Shown here: piece after piece, positions 16,020 to 26,598 of the stretch | Numbering within the stretch: position 1 is the first letter of the stretch | How the letters are laid out: each line of letters opens with the position of its first letter | DNA from: an uncultured Prolixibacteraceae bacterium | GTDB taxonomy: Bacteria > Bacteroidota > Bacteroidia > Bacteroidales > Prolixibacteraceae | Length of the DNA stretch: 49,883 nt | NCBI GenBank assembly: GCA_913063265.1 | Contig: CAJXZG010000033.1 | Location: forward strand, 1-49,883 | Direction of reading: 5' to 3' | Notes under the pieces: model-generated | What the model was told of the DNA's origin: nothing | Database searches by the model: none | The model's input: the letters and a program-made list of their open reading frames with translations, nothing else | Program-made: the position numbers and the translations under genes

Positions 16020-18106
16020 TAATAACGAGAGTATCGCTGATTTACCTGGTGTTGTTGATTTTTGCCATGGTAGTTATTGGTAAAATGGTCTCTGTTCAGA
16101 AGATCAAAAACGACCGTTGGGAAAAAATTCAGGACAACCTAAGTAGAAATACGATAATTGTAAGTCCTGAAAGGGGTAATATTTGTGCCGATGATGGAAG
16201 TGTTCTTGCCACTTCAGTACCCGGTTATTATGTAAGAATTGATCTCGCAGCCGAAGGTGTGAAAAAAGTTTTTAATGAGGAGCGTGATTCGCTTGCATTT
16301 TATCTCTCAAGATATTTTGGTGATGCTTCAAAGTCAGCTTACATAAGAAAATTAAATGTCGCATACAAAAAAAAGAATCGTGGATTTATGCTTACTCCGC
16401 GAAAAATTGATTATGTCGAACTTCAGGAAATTAAACAATTCCCGATACTGCGTCGCGGCCGCTATGGAGGAGGATTGATTGTTGAGCAGGAAAACAGAAG
16501 AGTGAATCCACTGGGGATTTTAGCTTTAAGGACAATAGGTGGATTAAATAAAGGAGCTTTTGGAGGAAAGCATGGAGCAATAGGTTTTACGGGTTTGGAA
16601 GGATCCTTTGAGCCTTATTTGAAGGGGAAAGATGGCGTAAGTTATAAACAAAATCTTTCGGGAAGATGGGTGACAAGAACTGAAATTGAGCCCGAAGATG
16701 GTATGGATATCGTTACTACCATCAATGTTAAAATGCAGGACATTACCGAAAATGCGCTTTATAAACAAATGCAACTTTCTCAGGCCGATTGGGCAACTGC
16801 GGTTTTGATGGAAGTTCAAACCGGGCAAATTAAAGCAATAGCCAATCTTGGCAAATTAAACGGAGACTACTTTGAGACAGACAATTTTGCCCTTGGGCCG
16901 CGTGGATGTTATGAGCCGGGTTCAACATTTAAACTGGTTTCATTGATGGTTGCACTGGAAGATGGTGTTGTTGATACAAGCCATGTATACGACACCGGTA
17001 ATGGCCACTGGTATAAAAACGGAAGAAGAATTACAGATACTCATGGCAACGGAGAAATTAACGTAAAGCAAATCTTCGAAAAATCTTCAAATATTGGAGT
17101 TGCTCAGATTATTACAGAACACTACGAAAATAATCCGGAAAAGTATGTTGACCGTGTTTATAGTTTCGGGATAAATAAACCCCTTGGTTTGGATATAGAT
17201 GGCGAAGGTAAACCGTTTTTTAAATATCCCGGAGATTCCGACTGGTGGGGAACAACACTTGCAGGTATGTCCTATGGTTATGAGACCAAAATGACTCCCA
17301 TTCAAATCCTGAATTTTTATAATTCTGTTGCCAATAACGGTAAAATGGTAAAACCTTATTTGGTAAAAGAAATACGCGATAACGGGGCATTGGTAAAGAA
17401 ATATAAAACAGAAGTGCTTAATCCGATGATTGCTTCAAAAAACACAATTGCCAAAGCTCAGGATATGCTGAAAGGAGTATGTCTTTATGGAACAGGGAAA
17501 TCAATCAATAGTAAATATTTCAATATTGCTGGAAAAACCGGGACTGCCCGTGTTGCTACCAGCAGTGAAGGATACAGTGCCGGAATGTACCTGGCGTCAT
17601 TTGTTGGATACTTTCCGGCCGAGAATCCTATTTATTCTTTGATTGTAACCTTTAATAATCCGCGTGGCGGATATTACGGAGGTTCTGTTGCCGGCCCGGT
17701 TTTTAAGGAAATTGCTGAAAAGGTTTATGCTTTCCAAATTCTGAATGAGCAATCTCCCGATGAGAATCTAACTGATACTGTGATCTTTCCTGATATAAAA
17801 AGAGGGCAGTCTGAAGATTTGATGAAAGTTGTGGAGTCGTTAAAATTAAAAAATGTAGAAGGCGATCCCGATTCGGAATACGCAAATGTTGAAGTTGATT
17901 CTGAAACAGCGCTTATTACTGACGAATTAATCGAGGATGGAATAGTGCCAAATGTAAAAGGAATGGGCGCGAGTGATGCCACCTATGTAATGGAAAAAGC
18001 AGGATTACAGGTAAAACTATACGGTATTGGAAAAGTAAAAAAGCAGTCGTTAACACCAGGGGGGAAATACCGAAGGGGACAAACAGTAATCTTAACACTT
18101 GGTTGA
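16001..18106 (+). CDS. ftsI: Division-specific peptidoglycan transpeptidase FtsI (PBP2B/PBP3 type) with PASTA domain
   Basis: 701-residue class B penicillin-binding protein that cross-links septal peptidoglycan. There is one membrane helix (about 9-28) and a pedestal domain starting at VSPERGNICADDGS. The transpeptidase domain has the nucleophile in PGSTFK (S308, K311), the SSN motif and GKTGT (K512). The C-terminus (about 640-701: GIVPNVKGMGASDA) is one PASTA domain, common in Bacteroidota FtsI. The start is GTG within the end of ftsL, consistent with translational coupling. It works with the SEDS polymerase FtsW encoded downstream. Confidence 0.97.
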   Translation: MEIRRVIITRVSLIYLVLLIFAMVVIGKMVSVQKIKNDRWEKIQDNLSRNTIIVSPERGNICADDGSVLATSVPGYYVRIDLAAEGVKKVFNEERDSLAFYLSRYFGDASKSAYIRKLNVAYKKKNRGFMLTPRKIDYVELQEIKQFPILRRGRYGGGLIVEQENRRVNPLGILALRTIGGLNKGAFGGKHGAIGFTGLEGSFEPYLKGKDGVSYKQNLSGRWVTRTEIEPEDGMDIVTTINVKMQDITENALYKQMQLSQADWATAVLMEVQTGQIKAIANLGKLNGDYFETDNFALGPRGCYEPGSTFKLVSLMVALEDGVVDTSHVYDTGNGHWYKNGRRITDTHGNGEINVKQIFEKSSNIGVAQIITEHYENNPEKYVDRVYSFGINKPLGLDIDGEGKPFFKYPGDSDWWGTTLAGMSYGYETKMTPIQILNFYNSVANNGKMVKPYLVKEIRDNGALVKKYKTEVLNPMIASKNTIAKAQDMLKGVCLYGTGKSINSKYFNIAGKTGTARVATSSEGYSAGMYLASFVGYFPAENPIYSLIVTFNNPRGGYYGGSVAGPVFKEIAEKVYAFQILNEQSPDENLTDTVIFPDIKRGQSEDLMKVVESLKLKNVEGDPDSEYANVEVDSETALITDELIEDGIVPNVKGMGASDATYVMEKAGLQVKLYGIGKVKKQSLTPGGKYRRGQTVILTLG

Positions 18107-18109
18107 AAA

Positions 18110-19561
18110 ATGAAACTTAGCAAATTATTAAACCATATAAATTTTATTGAAATTCTTGGTTCCGGGGATGCAGAAGTTAATGGAATTGAGTTTGATTCTC
18201 GTTTGGTAAAAACAGGAAATATATTTGTGGCTCAACCGGGCGTAGTTTCAGATGGGCATCAATTTATTGGAAAGGCAATAGATAATGGTGCATCTGTAGT
18301 CGTTTGTGAAAAAGTTCCTGAAATCAAAAGTGAAGTAACTTTTGTAAAAGTGAAGGATTCCAACGAAGTTCTTGGTAAACTGGCTGCTGCGTTTTATGAA
18401 TTTCCTTCGCAGAAACTAAATGTAGTTGGCGTTACAGGTACCAACGGGAAAACCAGTATTGCAACACTCCTGTATAAAATGTTTTTGAGACTGGGATATA
18501 ATGTAGGTTTAATCTCTACCATATCATATCGAATTAATGAAAAAGAGGAAATTGCATCGCATACCACTCCAAATGCGCTGAGAATTCAGCAATTGTTAAG
18601 CCAAATGAGCGATGCGGGATGCGAATTTTGTTTTATGGAGGTAAGTTCACATGCCATTCATCAAAAAAGAATTTCAGGGATTGATTTTGCCGGTGGAATT
18701 TTTACCAATCTTACTCATGATCATTTAGATTACCACAAAACTTTTGCTGAATACATAAAAGCAAAAAAAGCATTTTTCGATGGGCTTTCAGATAAGGCGT
18801 TTGCTTTAACTAACCTCGATGATAAAAATGGTCTGGTGATGTTACAAAATACTATAGCCCAAAAAGTAACATACTCTAATCGTTCGGTTGCTGATTTCCA
18901 TTGCAAAGTAATTGAAAGTCATTTTGACGGAATGTTGTTGAATCTTGATGGATCTGAAATTTGGACGAGATTTGTAGGCAGATTTAATGCTTCTAATTTG
19001 ATTGCAGTTTATGCTGCTGCGATTCTTCTAAAACAAAAAAAGGATGAGGTTTTAACTGTAATCAGCGAACTGCTACCGGTTCAGGGAAGATTTGAAACAG
19101 TAAGAAGTTTAGATGGGAAATTGGCCATTATCGATTATGCACATACACCCGATGCATTAAAAAATGTTCTGGCTGCAATAACTGAAATCAGGCAAGGGAA
19201 CGAACAGGTAATAACTGTGGTTGGAGCAGGTGGCGACCGGGATAAAACCAAACGCCCCGAAATGGCAAAAGAAGCACTTCAGGCCAGCGATAAGGTAATT
19301 CTTACCTCTGATAATCCAAGAACAGAAAATCCGGCACAGATTATAAAAGACATGGAAGAAGGTGTTGGGCAGTACAAAAACAAAGTGCTTTCTGTTGAAA
19401 ACAGAAGAGAAGCTATTAAAACTGCAGCTATGCTCGCGCAGCCCGGTGATATTATTCTGATAGCCGGTAAGGGACATGAAAATTACCAGGAAGTAAATGG
19501 TGTAAAACACCATTTCGATGATAAAGAGGAAATCAAAAATTGCTTTGGAATAAACGAATAA
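18110..19561 (+). CDS. murE: UDP-N-acetylmuramoyl-L-alanyl-D-glutamate:meso-diaminopimelate ligase MurE
   Basis: 483-residue ATP-dependent Mur ligase adding the third residue of the peptidoglycan stem peptide in the cytoplasm. The ATP-binding loop is GVTGTNGKTS (107-116). The DNPR motif (D401-R404: SDNPRTENP) identifies the meso-diaminopimelate-adding type rather than the lysine type, so the cell wall is predicted to be A1-gamma. Three bases separate it from ftsI and 10 from mraY. Confidence 0.98.
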   Translation: MKLSKLLNHINFIEILGSGDAEVNGIEFDSRLVKTGNIFVAQPGVVSDGHQFIGKAIDNGASVVVCEKVPEIKSEVTFVKVKDSNEVLGKLAAAFYEFPSQKLNVVGVTGTNGKTSIATLLYKMFLRLGYNVGLISTISYRINEKEEIASHTTPNALRIQQLLSQMSDAGCEFCFMEVSSHAIHQKRISGIDFAGGIFTNLTHDHLDYHKTFAEYIKAKKAFFDGLSDKAFALTNLDDKNGLVMLQNTIAQKVTYSNRSVADFHCKVIESHFDGMLLNLDGSEIWTRFVGRFNASNLIAVYAAAILLKQKKDEVLTVISELLPVQGRFETVRSLDGKLAIIDYAHTPDALKNVLAAITEIRQGNEQVITVVGAGGDRDKTKRPEMAKEALQASDKVILTSDNPRTENPAQIIKDMEEGVGQYKNKVLSVENRREAIKTAAMLAQPGDIILIAGKGHENYQEVNGVKHHFDDKEEIKNCFGINE

Positions 19562-19571
19562 AGACTAAAAC

Positions 19572-20822
19572 ATGATTTATTGGATTTACGAACTATTATT
19601 AGGCTACGACATACCGGGTTTAGGTATGATACCCGGAATTACCTTTCGGGCCGGGGGAGCAATAATAACATCACTTTTTATTTCTACTGTTTTTGGTCGA
19701 AAAATTATCAGGGTACTGCAAAAAAAACAAATTGGCGAAGTGGTTCGCGACCTTGGTCTTGAAGGACAAATGCAAAAAAAAGGTACACCCACAATGGGAG
19801 GATTAATCATTCTCGCTTCCATAATTATTCCTACGATATTATTTGCCCGGCTGGACAATATCTACATACTGTTGATGCTGATTACCACCGTACTTTTAGG
19901 ATTTATTGGCTTTGTTGATGATTACATAAAAGTATTTTTGAAAAATAAAGAGGGACTTGCCGGGCGTTTTAAAATTCTGGGGCAGGTAACTCTTGGGATA
20001 ATAGTGGCCTTTACCCTTTTTATTAGCGATGATGTAAAAGTCCGGCAACATGTTAAAGACGAATTTGGGAACAATCTGCAGGAAATTCTTGTCGATCCGA
20101 TTACTGGAGAACAATCCGTTCAATATGTTACAGAAGATGTAAAATCTACTGTTACAACCATTCCGTTTGTGAAACGAAACGAATTTAATTACGAATGGTT
20201 GGTTGCCTTTGCCGGTGAAGCCTCTTCCTGGTTGAAATGGTTAATTTATGCATTGGCAATAATTTTGATTATTACAGCAGTATCAAATGCAGCCAATTTA
20301 ACCGATGGATTAGATGGTCTGGCAACCGGAACCTCTGCAATAAGTGGTGCCACACTTGGGGTTTTGGCTTATGTTAGCGGTAACATTATTTACACTGATT
20401 ACCTGAATATCATGTATATTCCGAATGTTGGTGAGTTATCGATTTTTATTGCCGCTTTTATTGGTGCTACCGTTGGTTTTTTATGGTACAACTCTTATCC
20501 GGCCCAGGTTTTTATGGGTGATACGGGAAGTCTGGCACTGGGAGGTATTCTGGCTGTTTTCTCAATCATTATACGGAAAGAAATATTAATTCCATTGTTG
20601 TGTGGAATTTTTCTTATCGAAAATCTGTCTGTAGTAATTCAGGTTAGCTGGTTTAAATATACACGAAGAAAATATGGTGAAGGTAGAAGGGTGTTCTTAA
20701 TGAGTCCGATACATCATCATTTTCAGAAAAAAGGAATTCCGGAGGCAAAAATTGTGACCCGGTTTTGGATTGTGGGAATTATTCTGGCAGTAATAACAAT
20801 GGTAACACTTAAAGTAAGATAG
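19572..20822 (+). CDS. mraY: Phospho-N-acetylmuramoyl-pentapeptide transferase MraY
   Basis: Integral membrane enzyme that makes lipid I from UDP-MurNAc-pentapeptide and undecaprenyl phosphate. It has about ten membrane segments. Catalytic residues are D116/D117 (GFVDDYIKV), [24 protein letters not shown] and the histidine cluster SPIHHHFQ. At 416 residues it is about 55 longer than E. coli MraY because of a soluble insertion (roughly residues 150-215), as in other Bacteroidota. Its stop is directly followed by the murD start codon. Confidence 0.98.
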   Translation: MIYWIYELLLGYDIPGLGMIPGITFRAGGAIITSLFISTVFGRKIIRVLQKKQIGEVVRDLGLEGQMQKKGTPTMGGLIILASIIIPTILFARLDNIYILLMLITTVLLGFIGFVDDYIKVFLKNKEGLAGRFKILGQVTLGIIVAFTLFISDDVKVRQHVKDEFGNNLQEILVDPITGEQSVQYVTEDVKSTVTTIPFVKRNEFNYEWLVAFAGEASSWLKWLIYALAIILIITAVSNAANLTDGLDGLATGTSAISGATLGVLAYVSGNIIYTDYLNIMYIPNVGELSIFIAAFIGATVGFLWYNSYPAQVFMGDTGSLALGGILAVFSIIIRKEILIPLLCGIFLIENLSVVIQVSWFKYTRRKYGEGRRVFLMSPIHHHFQKKGIPEAKIVTRFWIVGIILAVITMVTLKVR

Positions 20823-22160
20823 TTGAATAGCAGGATTTCCATATTAGGCGGTGGCGAAAGTGGTGTTGGAGCAGCAATGCTGGCTCAACAGAAGGGCTAT
20901 TCTGTTTTTCTGTCAGATTTGGGTGTGATTAAAGAAAAATACAAAAACGTTCTTTTAAATAACAATATAAATTTTGAAGAAGAAAAACACTCGGAGGAGT
21001 TGATTCTTAATTCCGGGTTGGTCATCAAAAGTCCGGGAATTCCTGAAAAAGCACCTTTGATTATGAAGTTGAAGGAAAAGGATATTCCGGTGATTTCAGA
21101 AATAGAATTTGCAGGACGATACACCGACGCAAAAACTATTTGTATTACAGGAAGTAACGGCAAAACCACAACCACAATGTTGCTTTATCATATTCTGAAA
21201 AAAGCAGGGATCAATGTGGGATTAGCCGGAAATGTTGGTCATAGTTTTGCCTGGCAGGTTGCCAAAGAAAACTTCGATGTTTATGTGCTGGAGTTAAGCA
21301 GTTTTCAGCTCGACGATATGTACGATTTTAAGGCTGATGTTGCAGTGTTAATGAATATTACTCCCGACCATTTGGACCGCTACGGTTACAACATGCAGAA
21401 CTACGTTGACTCCAAATTCCGAATTATTCAAAATCAAACTGAACAAGACTATTTCGTGGTTTGCAAAGACGATGAAATAACACAAAACGAACTTAATAAA
21501 AGATATATAAAACCTCAGCTCATACAATTTGGGTTAGGAGAACCTGCTGAAAATGAGGCTGGAATAAAAGAGAATCAATTCATAATTAATATACATCAAA
21601 AGCAATTCAATATGTCAATTCTTGATCTTGCATTACAAGGGAAACACAATGCTTATAATTCCATGGCTGCCGGAATTTCAAGCATGATTTTAGAAATTCG
21701 AAACGAGCAATTAAGAGAGAGTTTAACAGATTTTACCGGAGTCGAACATCGACTTGAACGTTTTCTTAAGGTTCACGGAATTGAGTTTGTTAATGATTCA
21801 AAGGCTACCAATGTAAACTCAACCTGGTATGCTTTGGAAAGTATCGGTAAACCAATAGTCTGGATAGCCGGTGGTGTTGACAAGGGAAATGATTATTCAA
21901 TGCTAAAAAAACTGGCAAAAGATAAAGTAAAAGCTATTGTGTGTTTGGGTAAAGACAATCAGAAAATTCATGATTCATTTAAAGGTGCTGTTAAAAATAT
22001 TGTAGATGCATCGAATATGGAAGAGGCAGTAAAAGCAGCTTATTATCTGGCAAGAAATGGAGATACAGTTTTATTGTCGCCGGCATGTGCCAGTTTCGAT
22101 TTGTTTGACAATTACGAAGACAGAGGCTTACAATTTAAACAGAATGTCAGGAATTTATAA
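20823..22160 (+). CDS. murD: UDP-N-acetylmuramoylalanine:D-glutamate ligase MurD
   Basis: 445-residue Mur ligase adding D-glutamate. The N-terminus is a Rossmann-like ISILGGGESGVGAA. The ATP loop is CITGSNGKTTTTM (about 105-117), followed by LELSSFQLDDM, and VEHRLERF begins the C-terminal domain. The start is TTG right after the mraY stop; the conserved ILGGGESG begins five residues later, so no later start is possible. The stop overlaps the ftsW ATG by one base. Confidence 0.97.
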   Translation: MNSRISILGGGESGVGAAMLAQQKGYSVFLSDLGVIKEKYKNVLLNNNINFEEEKHSEELILNSGLVIKSPGIPEKAPLIMKLKEKDIPVISEIEFAGRYTDAKTICITGSNGKTTTTMLLYHILKKAGINVGLAGNVGHSFAWQVAKENFDVYVLELSSFQLDDMYDFKADVAVLMNITPDHLDRYGYNMQNYVDSKFRIIQNQTEQDYFVVCKDDEITQNELNKRYIKPQLIQFGLGEPAENEAGIKENQFIINIHQKQFNMSILDLALQGKHNAYNSMAAGISSMILEIRNEQLRESLTDFTGVEHRLERFLKVHGIEFVNDSKATNVNSTWYALESIGKPIVWIAGGVDKGNDYSMLKKLAKDKVKAIVCLGKDNQKIHDSFKGAVKNIVDASNMEEAVKAAYYLARNGDTVLLSPACASFDLFDNYEDRGLQFKQNVRNL

Positions 22161-23365
22161 TGGGTAACTCAATCTTAAAATATTTTAAGGGCGACCGGGT
22201 TATTTGGGTGGTATTAATGTTTTTGTCGCTATTATCGCTGTTAATTGTTTACAGTGCAACGGGGGCATTGGCATATCGTGTACATGGTGGAAATACAATG
22301 TATTACCTTGTGCGTCAGGTGGTATTTATAGGGATGGGGCTTGGTGTAATATTATTAATGGTTAATGTAATTCCGGTAAAGTTTTATTCGGTGGCAGCCA
22401 ACTACCTGTTATACCTGAGTATATTATTATTGATTGTGGCGGTGGTGTTGAAATTTGCCGGAGTGATTAAAGGAACAGGCCGGACTTTCAATTTAGGCAT
22501 CCTTTCATTTCAACCAGCAGAAGTTGCAAAAATTTCGCTCATACTTTTTACGGCAAAAGTGCTAAGTAAAAAACATGAAACAAATATCGATTTATATTTC
22601 TCTTTCAAAAAAATTATGATTTTCGCGGGGATGGTTTGCGGACTAATTCTGCTTTCCAACTTTTCAACATCTGCATTGATTTTTGCTACTATAATATCGA
22701 TGATGTTTGTTGGACGAATCCCGATAAAATATATGCTGGCAGTTTTTGCAGCCGGACTTTTACTTCTTGTAGCTATTTATTTTCTGGCCGATTTTGTTCC
22801 CGATAGCGTAGGAAGGATTCACACCATTCAGGGACGTATTGAAAGATTTATCCATGGTGATCCCAGTTCTCAGCAAGGAGTAACACAAGCCGATTATGCC
22901 AAACTTGCCATTTATTCAGGTGGAATATTTGGTAAAGGCCCCGGGCAGTCTGATGTGAGTAACTATATGGCCGCAGCTTACAACGATTTTATTTTCGCAA
23001 TTATAGTAGAAGAATATGGATTGATTTTTGGTGCTGTTGTAATATTCCTCTACCTGATTTTCTTTTTCAGGGGGATAATAATAGTGCGAAGATCGACACG
23101 CACATTCCCGGCTTTCGTAGTAATCGGATTATCATTGGTACTGGTGTTTCAGGCTATGATAAATATTGGTGTTTCCACTGGAGTGCTCCCGGTAACAGGG
23201 CAACCCTTGCCTTGGATTAGTTTGGGAGGAACATCGTTGTTGTTTACATCGATAGCTTTTGGATGTATTTTAAGTGTTAGTCATCAAAATCAGGTTGACA
23301 AAGAAATTCAGCAACAACCAATTCAGGTGAATGCACCTGATGAAGACCAGGAAATGCAAAAATGA
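22160..23365 (+). CDS. ftsW: Septal peptidoglycan polymerase FtsW (SEDS family)
   Basis: 401-residue polytopic SEDS glycosyltransferase that polymerises lipid II at the septum together with FtsI. Typical signatures are GRTFNLGILSFQPAEVAKIS, the large loop with GRIERFIHGDPS, FIFAIIVEEYGLIFG and the C-terminal GVLPVTGQPLPWISLGGTS. About ten membrane segments are visible. It overlaps murD by one base and murG by four (ATGA). Confidence 0.97.
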   Translation: MGNSILKYFKGDRVIWVVLMFLSLLSLLIVYSATGALAYRVHGGNTMYYLVRQVVFIGMGLGVILLMVNVIPVKFYSVAANYLLYLSILLLIVAVVLKFAGVIKGTGRTFNLGILSFQPAEVAKISLILFTAKVLSKKHETNIDLYFSFKKIMIFAGMVCGLILLSNFSTSALIFATIISMMFVGRIPIKYMLAVFAAGLLLLVAIYFLADFVPDSVGRIHTIQGRIERFIHGDPSSQQGVTQADYAKLAIYSGGIFGKGPGQSDVSNYMAAAYNDFIFAIIVEEYGLIFGAVVIFLYLIFFFRGIIIVRRSTRTFPAFVVIGLSLVLVFQAMINIGVSTGVLPVTGQPLPWISLGGTSLLFTSIAFGCILSVSHQNQVDKEIQQQPIQVNAPDEDQEMQK

Positions 23366-24465
23366 AAATAAACAAAGTCATATTAAGTGGTGGTGGAACA
23401 GGAGGGCATATTTTTCCTGCGCTTTCAATTGCAAATGAAATCAGGAAACGATATCCTGATTCTGAGATCTTGTTTGTGGGTGCGCAAGGTAGAATGGAAA
23501 TGGAAAAAATTCCCGCAGCAGGTTACAAAATTATAGGATTACCGGTAATGGGATTTCCACGGAAGCCCAGCCTTAAAATATTTACCTTTTTTAAAATGCT
23601 GATGCAAAGTGCATCGATGGCAAAAAAAATCGTTAAGGATTTTCAGCCCGAAATAGCAATTGGTGTAGGAGGATATGCAAGTGGACCGGTATTAAGGGCC
23701 GCAACAAAAAGAAAAATACCAAGCTTAATTCAGGAACAAAATTCTTATGCAGGAATTACCAATAAGCTTCTTGGTAAAAAGGTGAAAAAGGTTTGTGTGG
23801 CATACGATAAAATGGAACGCTATTTTCCGGCTAAAAAAATTGTTTTTACAGGAAATCCGGTAAGAGAAAATCTGCTGAACGGATTGGGAAATAAAACCGA
23901 GGCCCTTAAATTCTTTAAATTAAAAGAAGACCAAAAAGTTGTACTGATCGTAGGAGGTAGTCTTGGTGCGAGGTCAATAAATAACTCAGTATTAAAAAAT
24001 ATTGAACTGATAAGAAATTCAGGTGTGCAGGTAATCTGGCAAACCGGTGCTTTTTATTACGAAAAGATACTGGAAGAAACCAAAAATAACAAACCGGATA
24101 ATTTACATATCCATCAGTTTTTATCAAGAATGGATTTGGCATATTCAGCAGCCGATTTGGTGATTTCAAGAGCCGGAGCCGGAACAATTTCAGAGCTTTG
24201 TTTGGTGGGAAAACCTACTAGTCTGGTTCCTTCTCCAAATGTTTCTGAAGATCATCAAACTAAAAATGCGATGGCCCTCGTTGAAAAAGATGCGGCAATA
24301 ATGATTGCCGATAATGAGATTGATAAAAAACTATTCCCCGAAGCTTTTAGTTTGGTCAAAAACAAGGAATTAAGCATGTTGATGTCAGCAAATATTAAAA
24401 CGCTGGCCAAACCTGAAGCAACTAAAACAATTGTTGACGAAGTAGAAAAGATAATTAGAAAATGA
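23362..24465 (+). CDS. murG: UDP-N-acetylglucosamine transferase MurG (lipid II synthesis)
   Basis: 367-residue GT28-family enzyme at the inner membrane face that adds GlcNAc to lipid I. The N-terminal donor loop is LSGGGTGGHIFPA (8-20), followed by GVGGYASGP and QEQNSYAG. The C-terminal domain has GGSLGARSIN and SRAGAGTISEL for UDP-GlcNAc binding. It overlaps ftsW and murC by four bases each, so translation is tightly coupled. Confidence 0.98.
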   Translation: MKINKVILSGGGTGGHIFPALSIANEIRKRYPDSEILFVGAQGRMEMEKIPAAGYKIIGLPVMGFPRKPSLKIFTFFKMLMQSASMAKKIVKDFQPEIAIGVGGYASGPVLRAATKRKIPSLIQEQNSYAGITNKLLGKKVKKVCVAYDKMERYFPAKKIVFTGNPVRENLLNGLGNKTEALKFFKLKEDQKVVLIVGGSLGARSINNSVLKNIELIRNSGVQVIWQTGAFYYEKILEETKNNKPDNLHIHQFLSRMDLAYSAADLVISRAGAGTISELCLVGKPTSLVPSPNVSEDHQTKNAMALVEKDAAIMIADNEIDKKLFPEAFSLVKNKELSMLMSANIKTLAKPEATKTIVDEVEKIIRK

Positions 24466-25847
24466 AGAATCTTCAGCATATAAAAAATGTATACTTCCTC
24501 GGAATCGGAGGAATTGGGATGAGTGCGCTCGCCCGATATTTTAAATTTACCGGGCGCAATGTGGCAGGTTACGATCGTACACCTACACCATTAACGGAAG
24601 CCATGCAAAAAGAGGGGATTGATGTACATTTCGAAGACGATATCAGAAAAATTCCTTCAAACTGGAATCCGGCAACAACTTTAGCAGTTTTTACCCCGGC
24701 ATTGCCCGATGAGCATAAAGAATTGTCTTGGTTCAGGGAAAAACCAATTGGCCTGTTAAAAAGGGCAAAAGTATTGGGTTTGGTTTGTAATGAAAGAAGC
24801 GGAATAGCAGTAGCCGGAACACATGGAAAAACTACTATGTCAACTATGGTGGCCAATATTTTGAATAAAACCAGTAAAGGTTGTGGGGCATTTTTAGGTG
24901 GTATTTCTAAAAACTTTGGAACAAACTTATTGCTTCCAAAGGTTGAATCTCCGTGGATTGTAGCTGAGGCAGATGAATTTGACAGGTCATTTTTACACTT
25001 AACTCCACAACTTGCGTTGATTACAAGTATCGATGCCGACCATCTGGATATTTATGGAGCCAAAGACAAAATTGTAGAATCATTTGAAAAGTTTATCTCT
25101 CAAATACTGCCTGGCGGTTCTTTGGTAGTTAAAAAAGGAGTTGAAATTAATGCGGAAAAAACGAGTGCAAAAATTTACAGCTATTCATTAAACAAAGAAG
25201 CTGATTTTACCACTGAAAATCTTCATTTAAATTCAGAAGGAGGATTTTATCAATTTGATGTTAAAACACCCGAAGGTGTAATTAAGGATTGTAAAATGAA
25301 TTACCCCGGTTTGCTAAATGTGGAGAATGCGGTTGGAGCAGTTTCACTGGCATTTTTGGCAGGTGCAACACCAGAAGAGATTAGAGAAGGACTTGAAGAT
25401 TATCAGGGTGTGGTTAGAAGGTTTGATGTACATTTTAAAAATGAGAAATATATATACATCGACGATTACGCTCACCACCCCGAAGAGCTTAAAGCATTTA
25501 TTTCTTCGCTTAAAGAGCTTTATAAAGGAAGAAAAATCATTGGTGCATTCCAGCCACATTTATATTCCCGGACAAGAGATTTTTCCGCTGAATTTGCGGA
25601 AAGTTTAGACATGCTGGATACTGCAATTTTAATTCCATTGTATCCGGCACGCGAAGAACCAATAAAGGGGATTTCTTCTGAAATTATATATAATCAAATG
25701 AAAAATAAGAACAAATACCTGGTTAGCAAAGATGAGATGCTTGAGTTGCTGAAAAAAGAAGATTTTGATATCGTAGTAACCATGGGGGCAGGAGATATCG
25801 ACAGAATGGCAAATGACATTGTTGAGACTTTGAAAACAAAAGTGTAA
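24462..25847 (+). CDS. murC: UDP-N-acetylmuramate:L-alanine ligase MurC
   Basis: 461-residue Mur ligase adding L-alanine to UDP-MurNAc. Motifs are YFLGIGGIGMSALA (11-24), the ATP loop VAGTHGKTTMST (about 117-128), AEADEFDRSF, and DDYAHHPEE in the C-terminal part. It overlaps murG by four bases and ftsQ by one. Confidence 0.98.
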   Translation: MKNLQHIKNVYFLGIGGIGMSALARYFKFTGRNVAGYDRTPTPLTEAMQKEGIDVHFEDDIRKIPSNWNPATTLAVFTPALPDEHKELSWFREKPIGLLKRAKVLGLVCNERSGIAVAGTHGKTTMSTMVANILNKTSKGCGAFLGGISKNFGTNLLLPKVESPWIVAEADEFDRSFLHLTPQLALITSIDADHLDIYGAKDKIVESFEKFISQILPGGSLVVKKGVEINAEKTSAKIYSYSLNKEADFTTENLHLNSEGGFYQFDVKTPEGVIKDCKMNYPGLLNVENAVGAVSLAFLAGATPEEIREGLEDYQGVVRRFDVHFKNEKYIYIDDYAHHPEELKAFISSLKELYKGRKIIGAFQPHLYSRTRDFSAEFAESLDMLDTAILIPLYPAREEPIKGISSEIIYNQMKNKNKYLVSKDEMLELLKKEDFDIVVTMGAGDIDRMANDIVETLKTKV

Positions 25848-26596
25848 TGTTTAAAAAGATTTTAAAATTAGCAGGATTTCTTGTGTTGATAATTTTTATT
25901 ATCGGTACACTGGCGTTTACTTCATCCGAAAGTAAAAGCATAATTTGTAACAATATCGAAATTGTTTATGATGAAGATGATGAGATTAGTGTAGAAAAAG
26001 AACAGATTTTGAAAATAATTAATTCTGCTGACAACAAAATTATTGAAAAAACATTGGGTGAAATCAACGGAGAAGAACTGGAGGATAAAATAAAAGAAAT
26101 ACCGGCAGTTTTATCAGCTGATGCCTATAAATTAATAGTTAACAAAGATGGGGATTACAAAGGTGTACTTGTGGTAAAAGTAAAACATCGCGAGCCGGTA
26201 ATGAGGGTGATAGCTTCTTCCGGAAATTATTATCTCGATGAGTTTGGGAAAAAAATTCCGGTTTCTGTAAACTATTCTTCCAATGTTCTGGTGGCCACCG
26301 GAAATATTTCTCAAAAGTTTGCATCTGAAAAACTTTTACCCTTTGTGAAATATGTAAACGGTAATGAATTCTGGCATGCTCAAATAGAACAAATTCATGT
26401 CAGTGAAAAAGGTGATGTTATACTGGTCCCCCTGATTGGTGACCATTTAATTGAATTGGGAGAAGTTGAAAATTACACTGAAAAACTGAATATAATGAGA
26501 GAATTTTATAAGCAGGTTTTGGTGAAAAATAATTGGGATAAATACGAAAAGATAAGTTTAAAATATAATAATCAGGTTGTTGCAAAAAGGAGATAA
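25847..26596 (+). CDS. ftsQ: Cell division protein FtsQ
   Basis: 249-residue bitopic protein: short basic cytoplasmic end, one membrane helix (about 7-24) and a periplasmic part with a POTRA-like beginning and a beta domain. Primary sequence is poorly conserved. The call rests on topology, length, the VKHREPVMRVI and YYLDEFGKKIP segments found in FtsQ-type proteins, and its position between murC and ftsA. Confidence 0.9.
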   Translation: MFKKILKLAGFLVLIIFIIGTLAFTSSESKSIICNNIEIVYDEDDEISVEKEQILKIINSADNKIIEKTLGEINGEELEDKIKEIPAVLSADAYKLIVNKDGDYKGVLVVKVKHREPVMRVIASSGNYYLDEFGKKIPVSVNYSSNVLVATGNISQKFASEKLLPFVKYVNGNEFWHAQIEQIHVSEKGDVILVPLIGDHLIELGEVENYTEKLNIMREFYKQVLVKNNWDKYEKISLKYNNQVVAKRR

Positions 26597-26598
26597 AT